Positions 11,101-26,600 of a stretch of 64,000 nt of DNA are shown in pieces. The notes under the pieces were generated by a model. That model was not told the DNA's origin, did not search any database, and worked only from the letters and a program-made list of their open reading frames with translations. Every line of letters begins with the position of its first letter. Positions within the stretch are counted from its first letter, which is position 1. Source of the stretch: Niebla homalea. Lineage: Eukaryota; Ascomycota; Lecanoromycetes; Lecanorales; Ramalinaceae. The stretch covers positions 1,116,001 to 1,180,000 of the forward strand of contig JAHGAU010000005.1 in NCBI GenBank assembly GCA_019925105.1, written 5' to 3'. A program made the position numbers and the translations under genes.

Positions 11101-13922
11101 TCGGAATAATTTTATTAATTACTTTATTTAATATTTTTATTACTTATTTTATAAAGAAATTAATCCGGTTTTTATTATTTAATTAAGGAAAGTCCGTAAA
11201 CTATATTACCGTTTCCTCCGTTTTTATATAAACCTTTATTTTTTTAATCGTTTTTTACGCTTTCCTTATTAATAATAATAAGGGTATATTAATAATTTAA
11301 TTTAAGGTTATTTATATTAATATATAATTTAAGTTATATTTTAAGTCCTTTTATAACTTATATATTACGATTATACCGGTAACCTTTTCCGTATTAAAGG
11401 TTAAATTAATCGTTATTTTAAACTTATAACTTTCTTACGTAATAATTTTTTATAATATTAATAATAAAAAGTTAACTTCAACGGTAACTATTAATAGGTT
11501 ATCTGATTTAATATAATTTATTATATATTTTTCTTCGTTTTATATATAATAATATAAGTTAAAGTTTTTAAGTAATATATAGTTACTTAAAATAATTAAG
11601 ACCTTTTTAAGTAATAATATCATAAAAAGTTTTTCTTTATTAACCGGTAACGGATTATATATATTATAAATATTAAAGTCGCCCTTTAAGTCCTTTTCCC
11701 TTATAATATGGAACATATAAAGGTTTTTATTATAATAAAGAATATCCTAGTTATTTACGTTAAGCTATTTATTTATAAAAAAGTATATTTTAATTATTTT
11801 ATCCTTTTTAAAGGTTAAATAAAACTTTTCTTCCGGATTAATAAATAAATATATATATAGGTTATATAATAATTCTTATATTATTATAATATTAACGTTT
11901 TTAATTTCTTTAAATTTAAATATCGGTATTATTATTTTAATTCCCTTATTATAGACGTTATATTATATTACTTTTAAAAGCGTTAATATATTATATATTA
12001 ACCTTTATAAAGGCTCCCTTTTTTATACCCGTTTAAGTTATGGATTTCTTATTAAAGTTAAGCGTTTTTTAATTTAATATCTTTTTAATTATTATTAAAG
12101 ACGTAAAACGGCCGGTTTTTAAAATTAAAATTATAAAAAGCTTTTTCTTTTTTACTTTATCCGTTACCGTTATTTACCCTTTATTATTTAATTAATTAAG
12201 TTTACGTTTAAGGCTGTTTTTAATTAACCCGTTAAATTAATTTCATACGTATTATACCGTTAAATTTTTACGGTTATCCGGGTCTCTTTATATTTAATTT
12301 CCTTAATTTTTATTATATACTTAAAATCTTATATTAAATATCTTTCCTTATTATATATAGCGTATTTAAGCGTACTTTTTATAAGCCTTTTAATTATTAA
12401 CTTTATATACTTATAAATATAATGATACTTAACGTAAATTATATATTTTATAATATTAAAATATTTTATAATAATATATTTATAGCTTTAATACTTAAAA
12501 TATTAATAAATATTAACCGTTTTATCTTATAGTTAAATTATCTTAAAAAATCCTTTTTTAATAATCTTTTTATTTAAAACGTTATTATATATCTTTATTA
12601 ACGTTACGTTTAATATAACGGTAAAGTATTTCTTTATACGTTTTAAGGAATTAAGTCTTTTTATTACCGGCAAAAGCCTATAATTAATAATCTTAAACCT
12701 TAAGTAAAAAATTATATTCTCTTTTTTTATATTCTTTAACGTAACCTTTTTCTTGGCGTTTTTAAAACGTAATAAATATATTTTATTTATTACGATAATA
12801 AATAATTACCTTAAAACCTTAACCGACTTATATTCTCCCTTATTAACTTAAACCTTAAACCTCTTTAAGTTTTCCTTCGTTTTTAAAAACGTTATATTAA
12901 GGAGAATATCCTTACTTTATAGCTTACGTACTATAATAATCTATTTTATTAACGGTTTTATTATTACCTTAAAAGCCTTTATTAATTATAACGGGTTTAC
13001 CTTTATAGTTACGTTCCTTTCCTCGTTATTAAATAAATAAACCGTTATTATTTTCATTTTCCTTAATATGGCCGCCTTTTCTTTTGTTATCCCCTTATTC
13101 TTTACCGCGGGTCCCCCTTTATTACCTTTATTGCTTAACTTTTTCTTATTTAAGGGGTTACCGCCTTCGCACTTTCGTTTTATATTTTTAATTTTAGGCC
13201 GCCGTTTTTACCCTTTATTAACGCCTTTATTACCGCCCTTTAAAAGCCTTATAGCCGCTCCGCCTCCCTTAATTTAACCCCTACTTTTATATAGAAGTCC
13301 CTTACGTTTTTTAACTTAATCCGTAATATCGGTTAAGACTTTAACGTAATATCCTTTTACTTTATTATAAAAAGTCCTTTAAGGTTTTTATCGCCTCCTT
13401 TACCGCCCTTTTACCCTTATTTACCGGGCGATATACCGTTTCCGCTTTTTATTTTTAATCCCTTAAGGTTTTATCCTCCTTATTAACCTTATTTCCTTTT
13501 TATATATCCTTAATGGTATTTTTACCGCGGTCTTTTTACCCCTTCCTTCCGTTTATACCCCTCGCCGTTAATACCGTACCGGCCTTTTTACCCCCTTATT
13601 TACTTATTATTTCTATACCGTTATTATGTTTTTTATACGTTTTAATACGTATATTTTATTAATTTTAATTCCCTTATTTATTTTAAGTATTATCCGGCTT
13701 ATTATTATTATATTACTTATACGCGTTATCGCCGTTTCTATTAATATAGGTTATTTACCCGTTTATTACCTTATTCTTAATTATTATATTACTTCCACTT
13801 ATCGTACTTAATATACTTCCTTTATTATTACGAGAGCTATACGTATACGTATCTTTTTGGACCTCTGGGGTCCCTTTATTCGTCGCCATCATCATTCAAT
13901 ATATTCATAAAAGGATTATATC
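8115..13922 (-). mobile_element. LINE A: full-length Tad-like non-LTR retrotransposon
   Basis: 5,808 bp on the minus strand. The 3' end at left is a (gatt)n tail next to the conserved end tacggatctagc...aattccggcgttcc. The 5' end at right has tggacctctggggtccc and cgtcgccatc. A perfect 13-bp target duplication, ttatgaataatat, is at 8102-8114 and 13923-13935. The reverse-transcriptase active site on the minus strand at 9917-9938 reads GFINDVYLLIYN, where FVDD is expected. ORF1 lies toward the right end and ORF2 (endonuclease, RT) toward the left. Both are full of RIP stops. Short open frames seen here on the plus strand (8308-8592, 13068-13277, 13626-13811) are antisense shadows. Confidence 0.95.
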
Positions 13923-13935
13923 TTATGAATAATAT

Positions 13936-14318
13936 ATTATATGCTTTATAATCGGTATAAAGGCTATATAGGAAGTATATATTATCGTAACGGCAATAAT
14001 TAAGTTATCATTTAAATTACGGCTTAATTAATTAATTTATAAAAATAAAGAGTATAAATATAAGTAAAAATAAAAAGAATATATACTCCTTCGGTAAAAC
14101 TATAAAGATCTCGTTTTTAAATAATTTAACTTAAATTTAATCGCTTAAAATTTACGATTATTTCCTGGATTATAGTTTTATTCGTTTTTCTTAATTCTTA
14201 TTAATAAATTTATTTTACCTTACTTATTAATATTTATATATATTAATAACGTTATCTATATATTCGGGGCTTACTTTTAATTATTTTTATTATTAAGTTA
14301 AATAATACCTATAATGTT
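13936..14318. other. Internal segment of the short LTR element between LINE A and LINE B
   Basis: About 380 bp of AT-rich sequence that joins 8114 on the left and 31714 on the right once the LINEs and one copy of each 13-bp duplication are removed. It begins and ends with those duplications (13923-13935 and 14306-14318). I see no coding motif in it. Confidence 0.75.
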
Positions 14319-17299
14319 TGATTGATTGATTGATTGATTTATATTACGGATCTAGTTAAGTTAATTCCGGCGTTCCTTAATACTCGGTTATTTAATCTTA
14401 TTAGTAACCGTAAAAAACCCGATATCTATAACGTTAAGAATAAAAACCGGTATTTATTTAGCTTTTACTTATTTTTTAAGGGTTAAGAGTATTTATAGCC
14501 GTTTAAAGAATAAGAATTTATTTATACGTTTTTTTTAAGAAAACTTATAATATTACGATTAAATTTACTTAAGGGTTACCCCTAAATTTATTGCTTTTTT
14601 ATTACTTTACGGGTCTATTTAATGCTAAAATTTTAAAATTCTAATTATATTATTAAATATCCTTACCGATACGTATATTATTATTACCTTATTTATATAA
14701 CTTTATTAACCGATATAATATCGCCTCCTATATCGCTCCGGTATTTATAGCCTTTTTAGCCCTTTATTAAGTATAGTTTATCCGCCGTTACTTTTTACCC
14801 CCGGGTTAACGGTAAGGTTTCTTAATTAAGTTTTTAATTACTTTATTTATCTTTTTAATTAATTTAAATTATAATAATAAGCCCGTAATTATTATAAATC
14901 TAGTAACCGCCTTAATACCTTTTTTATTAATAAGTATTTAACGATAATCGTTAATCCTTACCCTTTTAATTAATCCCAATTTACGCTCCTTAAATAGTAA
15001 ATAAAAGATTAATACGTATATAACGTTTTATTTTTATTATTTATACTTATAGTTAACGTCCATCCGGTTACCGGCGTATACGATAAAAAGGAAGTAAACT
15101 AGGCCGTTTTTACCCGTCTGGAGTTAAATTATTAACGCGTTATTACCTTTTTTTATAATTTTATAACGCCGGAAATACTTATTAATAACCTTATCGCTAT
15201 TTAATACCGGGTATTATTACCCTTAAGGGATCGATTCTTTATATTTACGTTAATATTCCGTTTACCTTTTTATAATCTATAAAGTAATCGCCGTTAACTT
15301 TATTTTTATAGTTTTCTTTTTTTTTACCGCTTTCACTTTAAATAAAAATTCGTATATTCTTACGTTAACTTTTTAAATATAAGTTAAATCGACCTTTTTT
15401 TTGGTTTATTTTAATTTAACTTCTATAAAAAAAAACCATTTTTCTATGCTTTTTTATTTAAGGCCTCTTATAATTTTAACGGATACGTTTGTTTCTTATT
15501 AACGTAATTAAGTTTATATTTTTTTTAAGTTTTATTTAAATAATTATTTAGTTTAAGGTTAACTTTATTAATAATATAAAGACCTCGGATTTTAATACCG
15601 GGACGGGAATCGCTTTATATATTTTATTTATTATTTTTAATTATCGGTTTTAAACCTTCTATAGTTATTAGACGGGCTCTTTTTTATATTTAAGTATACC
15701 CTTAAGTACGTATTAAATAACTACCGCGTACGTTATTATAGGCTTTATAACCGCTTAATAAATAATTTTAATTTTTTATAAAATAACTTTTTACGTTAAC
15801 GTTATAAGGTAAATAAAACCCCTTTTTTACGAAATTATTTTCTTTTAGATTTTTCTTATATAGTTTTTTTAATTCAATTTTTTATTAATTTATAAACTGA
15901 ATATTTTAAAATTAATTTCTGGTTTTACCGTTATATTATTTAAGTCTATTATAATTATTATATTATATAACTTTAAGTTCTTTATTATATAAATAAATTT
16001 ATATTTATACGGGGTGAACTAAGCTTTATATATCTTTATTTATTATAAATAAACTTTATAGGTTTATTTTAACTTTAAATAATTCATATAAGTAAACGTA
16101 TTATAAATTAAAAGGTAAATATTATTAATAAAGCCCCTTATTTAAACCTTTTATTTTAATTTTATTAAGTTTTTAATAAGTAAACCATTAAAGAATAAAA
16201 ATAAAATTAAAAAAATAAATAACCTTTAAAGAATCTTTATTATTGCGGGCTTTATCGTATTTATTTTTTATCCTAGGTTAATTAACGTTATTCGGTTACT
16301 TAAGAAACTTTTTATTTAATTTATAAAAAAAAAATAAAACCCCTTTTTTCCGTAAATTATATAGTAACTTTTAATAATTTATTTTATTAAACGCCCTTAT
16401 AATATTTAAGGAAAAAAGATTTATAATATACTTTTTTTTATAACTTTATATTATATATATATTATTAATTAAGTTTTTAAGAGCCGTTTCCGTTAACTAT
16501 CCTCTTTTTATTTTTATTTATTAATTAAGGAATAATTTATATTTTTTTATGTAATTATTTAAGATCTTCGCGATTATTATCTTTAAAGCCTTTTTTAACG
16601 TATAAAGGAATATTATAAATTTATATAACTTTACCTTTAAATAATTTAACTTAACCGGCTTTTTAAAAATAATTATCTTAATCTCCTTAAATCTATAAAA
16701 GTAATATCTTATATTAAGGTAAGCTTAAAATAAATAAATAAAGATTTTTCTAAATAATAATATTATTATAAATAGAAACCTATTTAATATATCGTTAAGT
16801 CCGGGGGTTTTATCCTTTTTTAATTTATTAATTACTTTAATTATTATTTCCTAGATTATTATTTTATTTATTATTATTAATTTAAAATATATTATACCAT
16901 TAATATCTATTAAATTAACTTCCGGTAATAAAAAAATATATTTTTTTAAAAGTTTTAATTTTATTATTAAAGGTATTTATTACCGTACCGTTTAATCTTT
17001 TTAAGGGTAAAAACTTAAAGATAAATTTAAGTTTTTATTCTGTTTTTTATTGTATTTTATTAACTTTTAAATATTACGAAAAGAAACCGCTGAATTATAT
17101 ATTATAACCCGGAAGTATATTTATTTAACCTTCCGGATAATTCTTTTTTTTTCCTTTTAAGTTTCTTTTAACCGCTAAAACGTCTCCCGGTTCTTATATT
17201 TAATAGTTTACTTTATAAGCACTTTTACCTTTATAATTATTTTTATAGAATTTGATTGGAGATGGCGACGAACAAAGGGACCCTAGAGGTCCAAAACGA

Positions 17300-18800
17300 T
17301 ACGTATATATATAGCTTTAACGACAGTGAGGGGAGTATATTAAATACGATAAATGGAAGTAATATAATAATTAAGAATAAGGTAATAAACGGGTAAATAA
17401 CTTATATTAATAGAAACGGCGACGATATATATAGGTAATATAATAATAATAAGCTAGATAACGCTTAAAATAAATAAAGGAATTAAGGTTAATAGAATAT
17501 ACGTATTAAAACGTATAAAACGTATAATAATAATACGGAGGTAATAAATAAATAAAAGGGTAAAAAGGCCGGTACGGTATTAATAATAAAGGGTATAAAC
17601 GGGGGGAAAAGGTAAAAAGACCACGGTAAAAATGCTATTAAAAGTATATAAAAAAAAAAAAAAACTAATAAGGAAAACGGGACCTTAAAAGATTAAAAGT
17701 AAAAAACGGAAATAATACGTTATCCGGTAAGGAAAAGCGAAAAAGCGGTAGGGGAAGTAATAAAGGCTTTAAAAGAATTCTTTATAATAGAATAGAAAGA
17801 TATTACGTTAAAAACTTAATTAATATTATAAATTAAATTAAAAAATATAAAGGATTTCTATATAAGAATAAGGGTAAAATTAAAGGAAATAAAGCGCTTA
17901 CGGGGCTTTTAAAAAGCAGGAGTAAAAACGTTAATAAAAAGTAAAAACGGCGGTTTAAAATTAAATATATAAAATAAGGGTATAAAGGTAATAACTTCTT
18001 AAACGAGAAAAAGTTAAATAATAAAGGTAATAAAAAGGATACCCGTAATAGAAAATAAAAGGATAACGGAAGAAAAAACGGCTATATTAAGGAAGGCGAA
18101 AATAATAATAATCCGTTTATTTAATAATAAAAAAGAGGAATACGGCGGTAAAAATAAATTTATTATAATTAATAAAGATTTTTAAAGTAATAATAGAATT
18201 ATTAATAAAATAAATTATTATAATACGTAAACTATAAAATAAAAATATCTTCTTTAATATAATGTTAAAGAGGTTTAAAACTTAAATTAATAAAGGAAAA
18301 TATAAGTTAATTAAGATTTTAAAGTAATCGTTTACCGTTATAATAAATAAAATATACTTATTACGTTTTAAAAAAACCGAGAAAAAGATTACGTTAAAAA
18401 GTATAAAAAAGGAAAATATAATTCTTTATTTAAAGCTTAATATTATTAATTATAAACTTCTATTAATAATAAAAAGACTTAATTCCTTAAAATATATAAA
18501 GAAATACTTTATTATTATATTAAATATAACGTTAATAAAAATATATAATAACGTCTTAAATAAAAGGATTATTAAAAAAGAATTTCTTAGAATAACTTAA
18601 CTATAAGATAGGGCGGTTAATATTTATTAATATTTTAAATATTAAAATTATAAATATATTATTATAAAATACTTTAATATTATAAAGTATATAGTTTACG
18701 TTAAAAGCTATAATACCTATAAATATATAAAGTTAATAATTAAGGGGCTTATAAAGGGTATATTTAAATATATTACGTATAATAAGGAAGGATACCCAAT
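17300..18800 (+). pseudogene. LINE C ORF1 remnant (zinc-knuckle RNA-binding protein)
   Basis: The plus-strand region upstream of ORF2; limits approximate. At about 18,635-18,745 the translation KYQNYKYIIIKYFNIIKYIVYVKSYNTYKYI follows the spacing of two CCHC knuckles (C..C....H....C, then C..C....H...), with Cys/His codons changed to Tyr or Ile by RIP. Tad-like ORF1 proteins bind element RNA and carry such knuckles near the C-terminus. The upstream part is lysine-rich (many AAA/AAG codons) and otherwise unrecognised. Confidence 0.65.
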
Positions 18801-19099
18801 ATAAGATTCTAAATATATAATAAAAGCCAAAGAGATTAAACGTAAAAAAACCCGGATAACCGTAAAAATCCAACGGTATAATACGTATAAAACTGGTTTA
18901 ATAAATTAATTAAAAATAGCCTTAAAATATAAACTTAATTAATTAAATAATAAAAGGTAAATAACGGTAAAGAAAAGAAAACTTTTTATAATCCCGACCT
19001 TAAGGACCAGCTATCTTACGTTTTTAATAATAGCCGGGAAAATACCAGGTTAAAAAATATTTAATTTTAATAAAAAGTTTATAACTTAAATAAATATAA

Positions 19100-22000
19100 A
19101 AGAAAAAGCCTTTATAAAGGTTAATATATAATATATTAATATTTTTAAGAATAATATAATATAATATCCGTAATAAAAGAATTAAAGCTATAATATTAAT
19201 ATTTAAATTTAAAAAAATTAAAAATATTAATATTATAATAATATAAGAATTATTATATAATTTAAATATATATTTATTTATTAACTTAAAAAAAGGGTTT
19301 TATTTAACCTTTAAGGGGGATAAGATAACCAGAATATACTTCTTTATAAATAAACGGTTTAATATAAATAATTAAGATATTACTTATTATAATAAAAACC
19401 TTTATATATTCTATATTATAAAAAAAAAAGGACTTAAAGGGCAATTTTAATATCTATAACGTATATAACCCGCCGCCGGTTAATAAAGAAAACCCTTTTA
19501 TAATATTATTACTTAAAAAGGTTTTAATTACTTTAAATAAACATATATTATTTAAAGACTTCAACCTATATTACTATATATAAAATGAAAAAGGACATAT
19601 AATAAATTATATTAAATTAAATAACCTATTAATAGTTACCGCTTAAATTAACTTTTTATTATTAATATTATAAGGGATTATTATATAAAAGAGTTATAGG
19701 TTTAAAATAACGATTAATTTAACCTTTAATATAGAAAAAATTATAAACGTAATTATAATATATAAACTATAAGAAGATTTAAAATATAATTTAGATTATA
19801 TATTAATATAAATAACCTTGGATTAAATTATTAATATAATTATGTTATTACCGGTAAAGAAAGCGTAAAAAATAATTAAAAAAATAAAAGTTTATATAAA
19901 AACGGGGGAGATAATAATATAATTTACGGACCTTTTTTAATTAAATAATAAAGACCGGATCGATTTCTTTATAAAGTAAATAATAAAGGTATTAAACGAA
20001 ATAATTAATAAGATTATCTTAATAATAAAACCCTCTTAAAGAGTTAAAACTTATTAAAATAAAAAATATATAATTACGATTATAAAGGCGAAAAGGCTAA
20101 TTAAATAAGCTTTTAAATATAAGAATTAAAAGATATTTAATTAATTAAGGGTTACTTAAAAAATTAAAAAAATTATTAAAAAGGTTAAATAAATATACTT
20201 TTAGCTTACGGTATATAACTTAATAATTTTATTTTATAATATTTAAAAGTTAATAAAATATAATAAAGAATAAAATAGGAAATTAAAGTTTATCCTTAAA
20301 TTCTTATCCCTTAAGAAATCCGATAATATATTAATTAATACCTTTAACGGTAAAATTAAGGTTTTTAAAAGAGTATTTTTCCCCCTTCCGTTAAAAGCTA
20401 ATTTAAACAATATTAATAATACTTTATACCCTAACCCCATATTAATAAATAAGGTAATAATATAAAATATAATAATTAAGGTAATTAATAAACCGAAAAA
20501 GGATAAAGCCCCGGGATTAAATAGGATTCTTAATAGATTCTTAATAATAATAATTTTATTTTTTAAAAAAGTCTTTACTTATTTTTTTTAAGCGTATCTT
20601 AATATTAATTATTATTTACGTAAGTTTAAGGAAATAAAAATAATTATCCTTAAGAAGTTTATTAAGCTGGATTACTTTAAAATAAAGTCTTATAAACTTA
20701 TTATATTTTTATATATATTAAAGAAAACCTTAAAAACGGTAATAATAAGGATCCTTAATAATTATATAAAGAATTACGGACTTCTCCCCGATTAATAAAT
20801 AAAAATAAAAAGAAATTAATTAATAAAAATAGCCCTTAAAAAATTAATTAATAACGTATATATAATATAAAATTATAAGAAAAAATATATTATGAGTTTT
20901 TTTCTTTTAATATTATAAATATTTTTAATAAAATAAATTATTAAAAATTATTATATAACTTAAAAAAGAAAAGGATATTATTTTTCTTAATTAAGTAAAT
21001 AAAGAGTTTCTTAAGTAATTAAGTTATATTGATTAACTTAAAATAAAAAATAAGCTTAATAAAGCCCGTTATAATAAAGATTCCTTAAAGATTATTTATT
21101 TTTTTTATATTATTTTTATTCTTTAATAGTTTATTAATTAAAAAGCTTATTAAATTAAAATAAAAAATTTTAATTAAAAACTTTATTAATAATATTTATT
21201 TCTTAATTTATAATATTTTTATATATATAAATTATTTAAAATTAAAATAAACTTATAAAGTTTATCTTTAATAAATAAGAATTTATAAGGCTTAATTTAC
21301 GTTATATAAATATAAACTTATTTATATAATTAAAAGTTTAAGGTTATATAATATAATAATTATAATAAACTTAAATAAAATTATAATAAAGCCAGATATT
21401 AATATTAAAGTCCTTAATCTTTAAGTAAATAGGAAGCTTAATTAAAAAAATTATATAAGAAAAATTTAAAAGAAAATAACTTTATAAGAAAAAAACCTTA
21501 TTTATTTCGCCGTATTAATATAAAAAATTATATTATAAAAACCCGGATTATTTATTAAATTATAATAAAGTTAATTATAATATACGTTATAGTTATTTAA
21601 TATATATTTAAGGGTATTTTAAAATATAAGAAAGAGTTTATTTAAATATTATAGAAAGTTTAAAATCGGTATTTAAAAGTAATTAACGGTATTTATAAAG
21701 TAACCTTTATCCCGATATTAAAATTTAAGATTTTTATATTATTAATTAAAATCTTATTAAATTAAATAATCGCTTAAATAAAATTAAAAAAATATATATA
21801 CTTAATTACGATAATAAGAAACGGGCGGATTTATTAAAATTTTAATAAGCTTAAATTTAAAAGAAATAAATTAAAAATATTTATCTTTTTTCTTATTAAA
21901 ATAAAATAAGAATAAATAAAGAAAAAAATTAACTTTATTAATATTTTAAAAATTAACTTAAATAAATATAAATTCCCGTTAAACGTAAGAAAAACTAAGA

Positions 22001-22700
22001 TTAAAAGAATTTAAAAAATAAAGGCTATAATAATTATTTTATAAATTACGATAAAGTAAATTAAACGTTAACGGAAATATAAAAACTTTATATTTTAAAA
22101 TTATTGTTATTTAATTCTTAACGATAAAAAAATTATTAATAAATATTTTTATTATTATAATATTATAAAAAAAGGTAATAACGTATTAATAATTTAACTC
22201 TGGACGGGTAAAAACGGTTTAATTTATTTCCTATTTATTATATATATTAAGGGTTAAATAAACGTTAAATATAAATATAAATAAAAGAAATAAAACGTTA
22301 TATATATCTTTATTTTTTATTTTTTATTTATGGAGGTTAAGTTAAAATTTATCGTAAAAGTTAATATTTATAATTATTATTAAATATTATTTATAAAGTA
22401 AAATATCCGGGTAACCGTTAAATTTATAATGTTTACCGGATTATTATTATAGTTTAATTTTACTATAAAAATAAATAAAATTACCGAAAACCTTATAAAG
22501 AAGGCCCGTTACCGGTTAAAGAAGAAAAAGAAAAGCGGAAACCGGTTATATTAATTATATAAGCCGGAAAGTATCTTTTATAGCCATAAAAATATAATAA
22601 TAAACGCTTATTAAAAGTTTTTAAAGGAATTAATAATAATAATAATATAAAAAAGGTATATATTAAATATATAAGTATTAATAAGGATATTTAGAAATAT
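19100..22700 (+). pseudogene. LINE C ORF2 remnant: endonuclease and reverse transcriptase
   Basis: Plus-strand remnant of an apurinic-type endonuclease followed by LINE RT; limits approximate. The endonuclease part shows IIIIQE near 19,220 and KDFNLYYYIQN from about 19,554, corresponding to DFN-x-HH. The RT part shows ILFFLIKQIKSFLS (around 20,960), IKPVIIKIPQRLFIFFILF where GLPQGSPLSPILF is expected, and NFINNIYFLIYN at about 21,178-21,210, where the catalytic FVDD has become FINN. It then continues with the family pattern (KLKQTYKV...). RNase H is likely downstream but I did not identify its residues. Confidence 0.8.
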
Positions 22701-23586
22701 TATATAAGATTAAAGTAATATAAATATATAAAAGAACGGAAAAGTAATAAGCTTAAAAATAGCTTTTATAAAGATATAATTATAATATTACGGATTTTCT
22801 TAAGGGAATTAAAATATAAAAAGTATATAAATAAATTATTACTCTTTAAACGGCTATTAATATCCTTTACCTTAAAGGATAAAGGGTAAAAGCCTAATAA
22901 ATGCCGGTTTTTATTTTAATATTATAAATATCAGGTTTTTACGGTTATTAATAAGGTTAAAAGGCCGTATACTAAGGAACGCCGGAATTAGCTTAACTAG
23001 ACCCGTAATATAAATCAATCAATCAATCAATCAATTATTTTTATATATTTTTTATTTTAATAGGTTTTAACTTTTTAAGACGGTTTTATTATTAAGATTA
23101 TAACGTTAATTACTTTATTTAAAGTTTTTATTACCCGCTTTATAAAACGGTTAATCTATTCCTTATTATTAAGCCGGGGGAGTTCCGTTAATTAGGATAT
23201 TACCTTTACCGCTTTTATAAATATCTTAATTTTTTTAACCGTTTTTTACGTTTATTTAAATAATAAAAGCGGAGTTACGTTAACGGATTAATCCAGGGTT
23301 ATCTGTATTAAGATATAATCTAAACCGTATTTTAGGTCCTTTCGGGGTCCGTATATTATAATTAAGTTAATAATATTTTCCAAGTTAAATATTAAGTCGA
23401 TCGTAATCTTAAGTTTACGGTTTTCTTATATAATAGCCTTTTTTAACGTTAATAATATAAAATTGGACCGTATAATAATTATTAATAGTTCCTTAAATTC
23501 AGTATAATTAATTATATAACCATCTTTATTCTATTAAACGTAATAAAGATTAAAGTCCTTTATTAAAAAGTATTTATTAAGTATAA

Positions 23587-23590
<4 letters not shown>

Positions 23591-23619
<29 letters not shown>

Positions 23620-26600
23620 TATACTACGGGTCTAGTTAAGCTAATTCCGGCGTTCCTTAATACGTAGCCTTTTGGCCTTACTAATAACCGTAAAAACCTG
23701 ATACTTATAACGTTAAAGTAAAAACCGGCGTTTACCAGGCTTTTACCCTTTATCTTTTAAAGTAAAGGATATTAATGGCCGTCCAGAAAGTAGTAATTTA
23801 TTTATATACTTTTTATGTTTTAACTTCCCTAAGAAAATCCGTAATATTATAATTATATCCTTATAGGGGCTATCCTTAAATTTATTATTCTTCCGCTCCT
23901 TTATATATTTATATTACCTTAATTTTATATAATATTTTTAAATATTTTTATTAATATTTATATATTTAATATATACCCCTTTTATATTATTATTGCCGTT
24001 AATTTTTTTAAAAACTTTTAATAAACGTTTATTATTATATTTTTATGGCTATAAAAGATATTTTCCGATTTATATAATTAATATAACCGGTTTCCGTTCC
24101 TTTTTTTTTCCCTTAATTAATAACGGGCCTTTTCCGTAAGGTTTTCGGTAACCTTATTTATTTTTATAATAAAGTTAAATTATAATAATAATCCGGTAAA
24201 TATTATAAACTTAACGGTTACCTAAATATTTCACTTTATAAATAATATTTAACGGTAATTATAAATATTAACTTTTATAATAAGTTTTAATTTAACCTTT
24301 ATAAATAAAAAATAAAAAATAAAAATATATATAGCGTTTTATTTTCTTTATCCGTATTTATATCCGGCGTTTATTTAACCCTTAGTATATATAATAAATA
24401 AAAAATAAATTAAATCGTTTTTATCCGTCCGGAGTTAAATTATTAATATATTATTATCCTTCTTTATAATATTATAATAATAAGAATATTTATTAATAAT
24501 CTTTTTATCGTTAAGAGTTAAGTAATAATAACCTTAAAGTATAAAGTCCTTATATTTCCGTTAACGCTTAATTTATTTTATTATAATTCATAAAGTAATT
24601 ATTATAATTTTTATTCTTTAAATCTTTTTAATTTTAATTTTTCTTATATTTAATAAGAGTTTATATTTATTTAAGTTAACCTTTAAAATACTAATAAAGT
24701 TAATTTCTTTTTCCGTTTATTCCTATTTTATTTTAATAAAAAAAAAGATAAATATCTTTAATTTATTCCCTTTAACTTTAAATTTATTAAGATTTTAACG
24801 GATCCGCCTGTTTCCTATTATTATAATTAAATATATATATTTCTTTAATTTTATTTAAGTAACTATTTAATTTAATAAGATTTTAATTAACAATATAAAA
24901 ACCTTAAACTTTAATATTGGGATAAAGGTTACTTTATAAATATTATTAATTACTTTTAAATACCGATTCTGGATTTTCTATAATATTTAAATAAATTCTT
25001 TCTTATATCTTGGAGTACTTTTAAGTATATATTAAATGGCCGCAACATATATTATAGCTAATTTTATTATAACTTAGTAAATAGTCCGGGCCTTTTATAA
25101 TATAGCTTTTTATATTAATATAATAAAATAAATAAAACCTTTTTTTTTATAAAGTTATCTTTTTTTAAACCTTTTTTATATAATCCTTTTAATCGAGCTT
25201 TTTATTTACTTAAAAATTAAGGACTTTAATATTAATATCCGGTTTTATTATAACTTTATTTAAGTTTATTATAGCTATTATATTATATAATTTTAGGTTT
25301 TTAATTATATAAATAAATTTATATTTATACGGCGCGAATTAAGCCCTATAAGTTCTTACTTATTAAAGATAGACTTTATAAGTTTATTTTAATTTTAAAT
25401 AATTTATACGTATAGAAATATTATAAGTTAAAAAGTAAATATTATTAATAAAGTTTTTAACTTAAACCTTTTATTTTAACTTAATGAATTCCTTAATTAA
25501 TAAATTATTAAAGAATAAAAATAATATAAAAAAAATAAATAATCCTTAAAGAATCTTTATTTTAATAAGTTTTATTAAGTTTATTTTTTATTTTAAGTTA
25601 ATTAATATAACTTAATTATTTAAAAAAACTCTTTATTTATTTAATTAAAAAGAATAATATCTTTTTCTTTTTTAAGTTATATAATAACCTTTAATAATTT
25701 ATTTTATTAAAAATACCTATAATATTAAAAGAAAGAAAACTTATAATATATTTTTTCCCGTAATTTTATATCGTATATATACCGTCGATTAATCTTTTAA
25801 AAGCTATTTTTATTAATTAACCTTTTTTTATTTTTATTTATTAATCGGGAAGAAGTCCGTAATTCTTTATATAATTATTAAGGATCCTTATTATTACCGT
25901 TTTTAAGGCTTTCCTTAATATATATAGGAGTATAATAAGTTTATAAAACTTTATTTTAAAGTAATCCAACTTAATAAACTTCTTAAAGATAATCGTTTTT
26001 ATTTCTTTAAACTTATATAAATAATAATTAACGTTAAAATATACTTAAAAAAAAAAAATAAAGATTTTTTTAAAAAACAAAGTTATTATTATTAAGAATC
26101 TATTGGGAATCCTATTTAATCCCGGGGCTTTATCCTTTTTTAATTTATTAATCGTTTTAATTATTATATCTTATATTATTATTTTATTTATTAATATAAG
26201 GTCAGAATATAAAACGTTATTAATATCGTTTAAATTAACTTTTAACGGAAAGGGGAAAAATACTCCTTTAAGGACCTTAATCTTATTATTAAAGGTATTA
26301 ATTAATATATTATTAAGTCTCTTAAAAGGCGGGAATTTAAGGATAAACTTTAATTTCTTATTTTATTCTTTATTATACTTTATTAACTTCTAAATATTAT
26401 GAAGTAAAACCGTTAAGTTATATATTATAGATTAAAAATATATTTATTTAACTTTCTTAATAATCGTTTCCTTTTTTTCTTAAGTAACTTTTAATTAATT
26501 AAGTATCTCTTTATTTTTATACTTAAAAACCTATTTAATTAACCTTTTTACCTCTATAATTATAGTTATATATTTTTCATTTTAATAAGTTTTAACTCTT

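Larger units (their letters stand above)
17248..23032 (+). mobile_element. LINE C: full-length LINE inserted in LINE B
   Basis: 5,785 bp, plus strand. The 5' end has gatggcgacgaacaaaggg and ctagaggtcc. The 3' end is ggaacgccggaattagc... with an (aatc)n tail at 23014-23032. An exact 13-bp target duplication, aattatttttata, is at 17235-17247 and 23033-23045. It sits in the opposite orientation to its LINE B host. Layout: ORF1 with two zinc-knuckle remnants near 18,635-18,745, then ORF2 with an endonuclease remnant (QEP near 19,235, DFN at 19557) and RT. The orientation and intact ends make this copy the best guide to the family's organisation. Confidence 0.95.

Noticed and set aside
13068..13277. 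Plus-strand open frame, hydrophobic and Pro-rich product
   Set aside because: Antisense to ORF1 of LINE A; the same position in LINE B (30610-30954) gives a similar antisense frame. RIP removes stops unevenly and creates such shadows.
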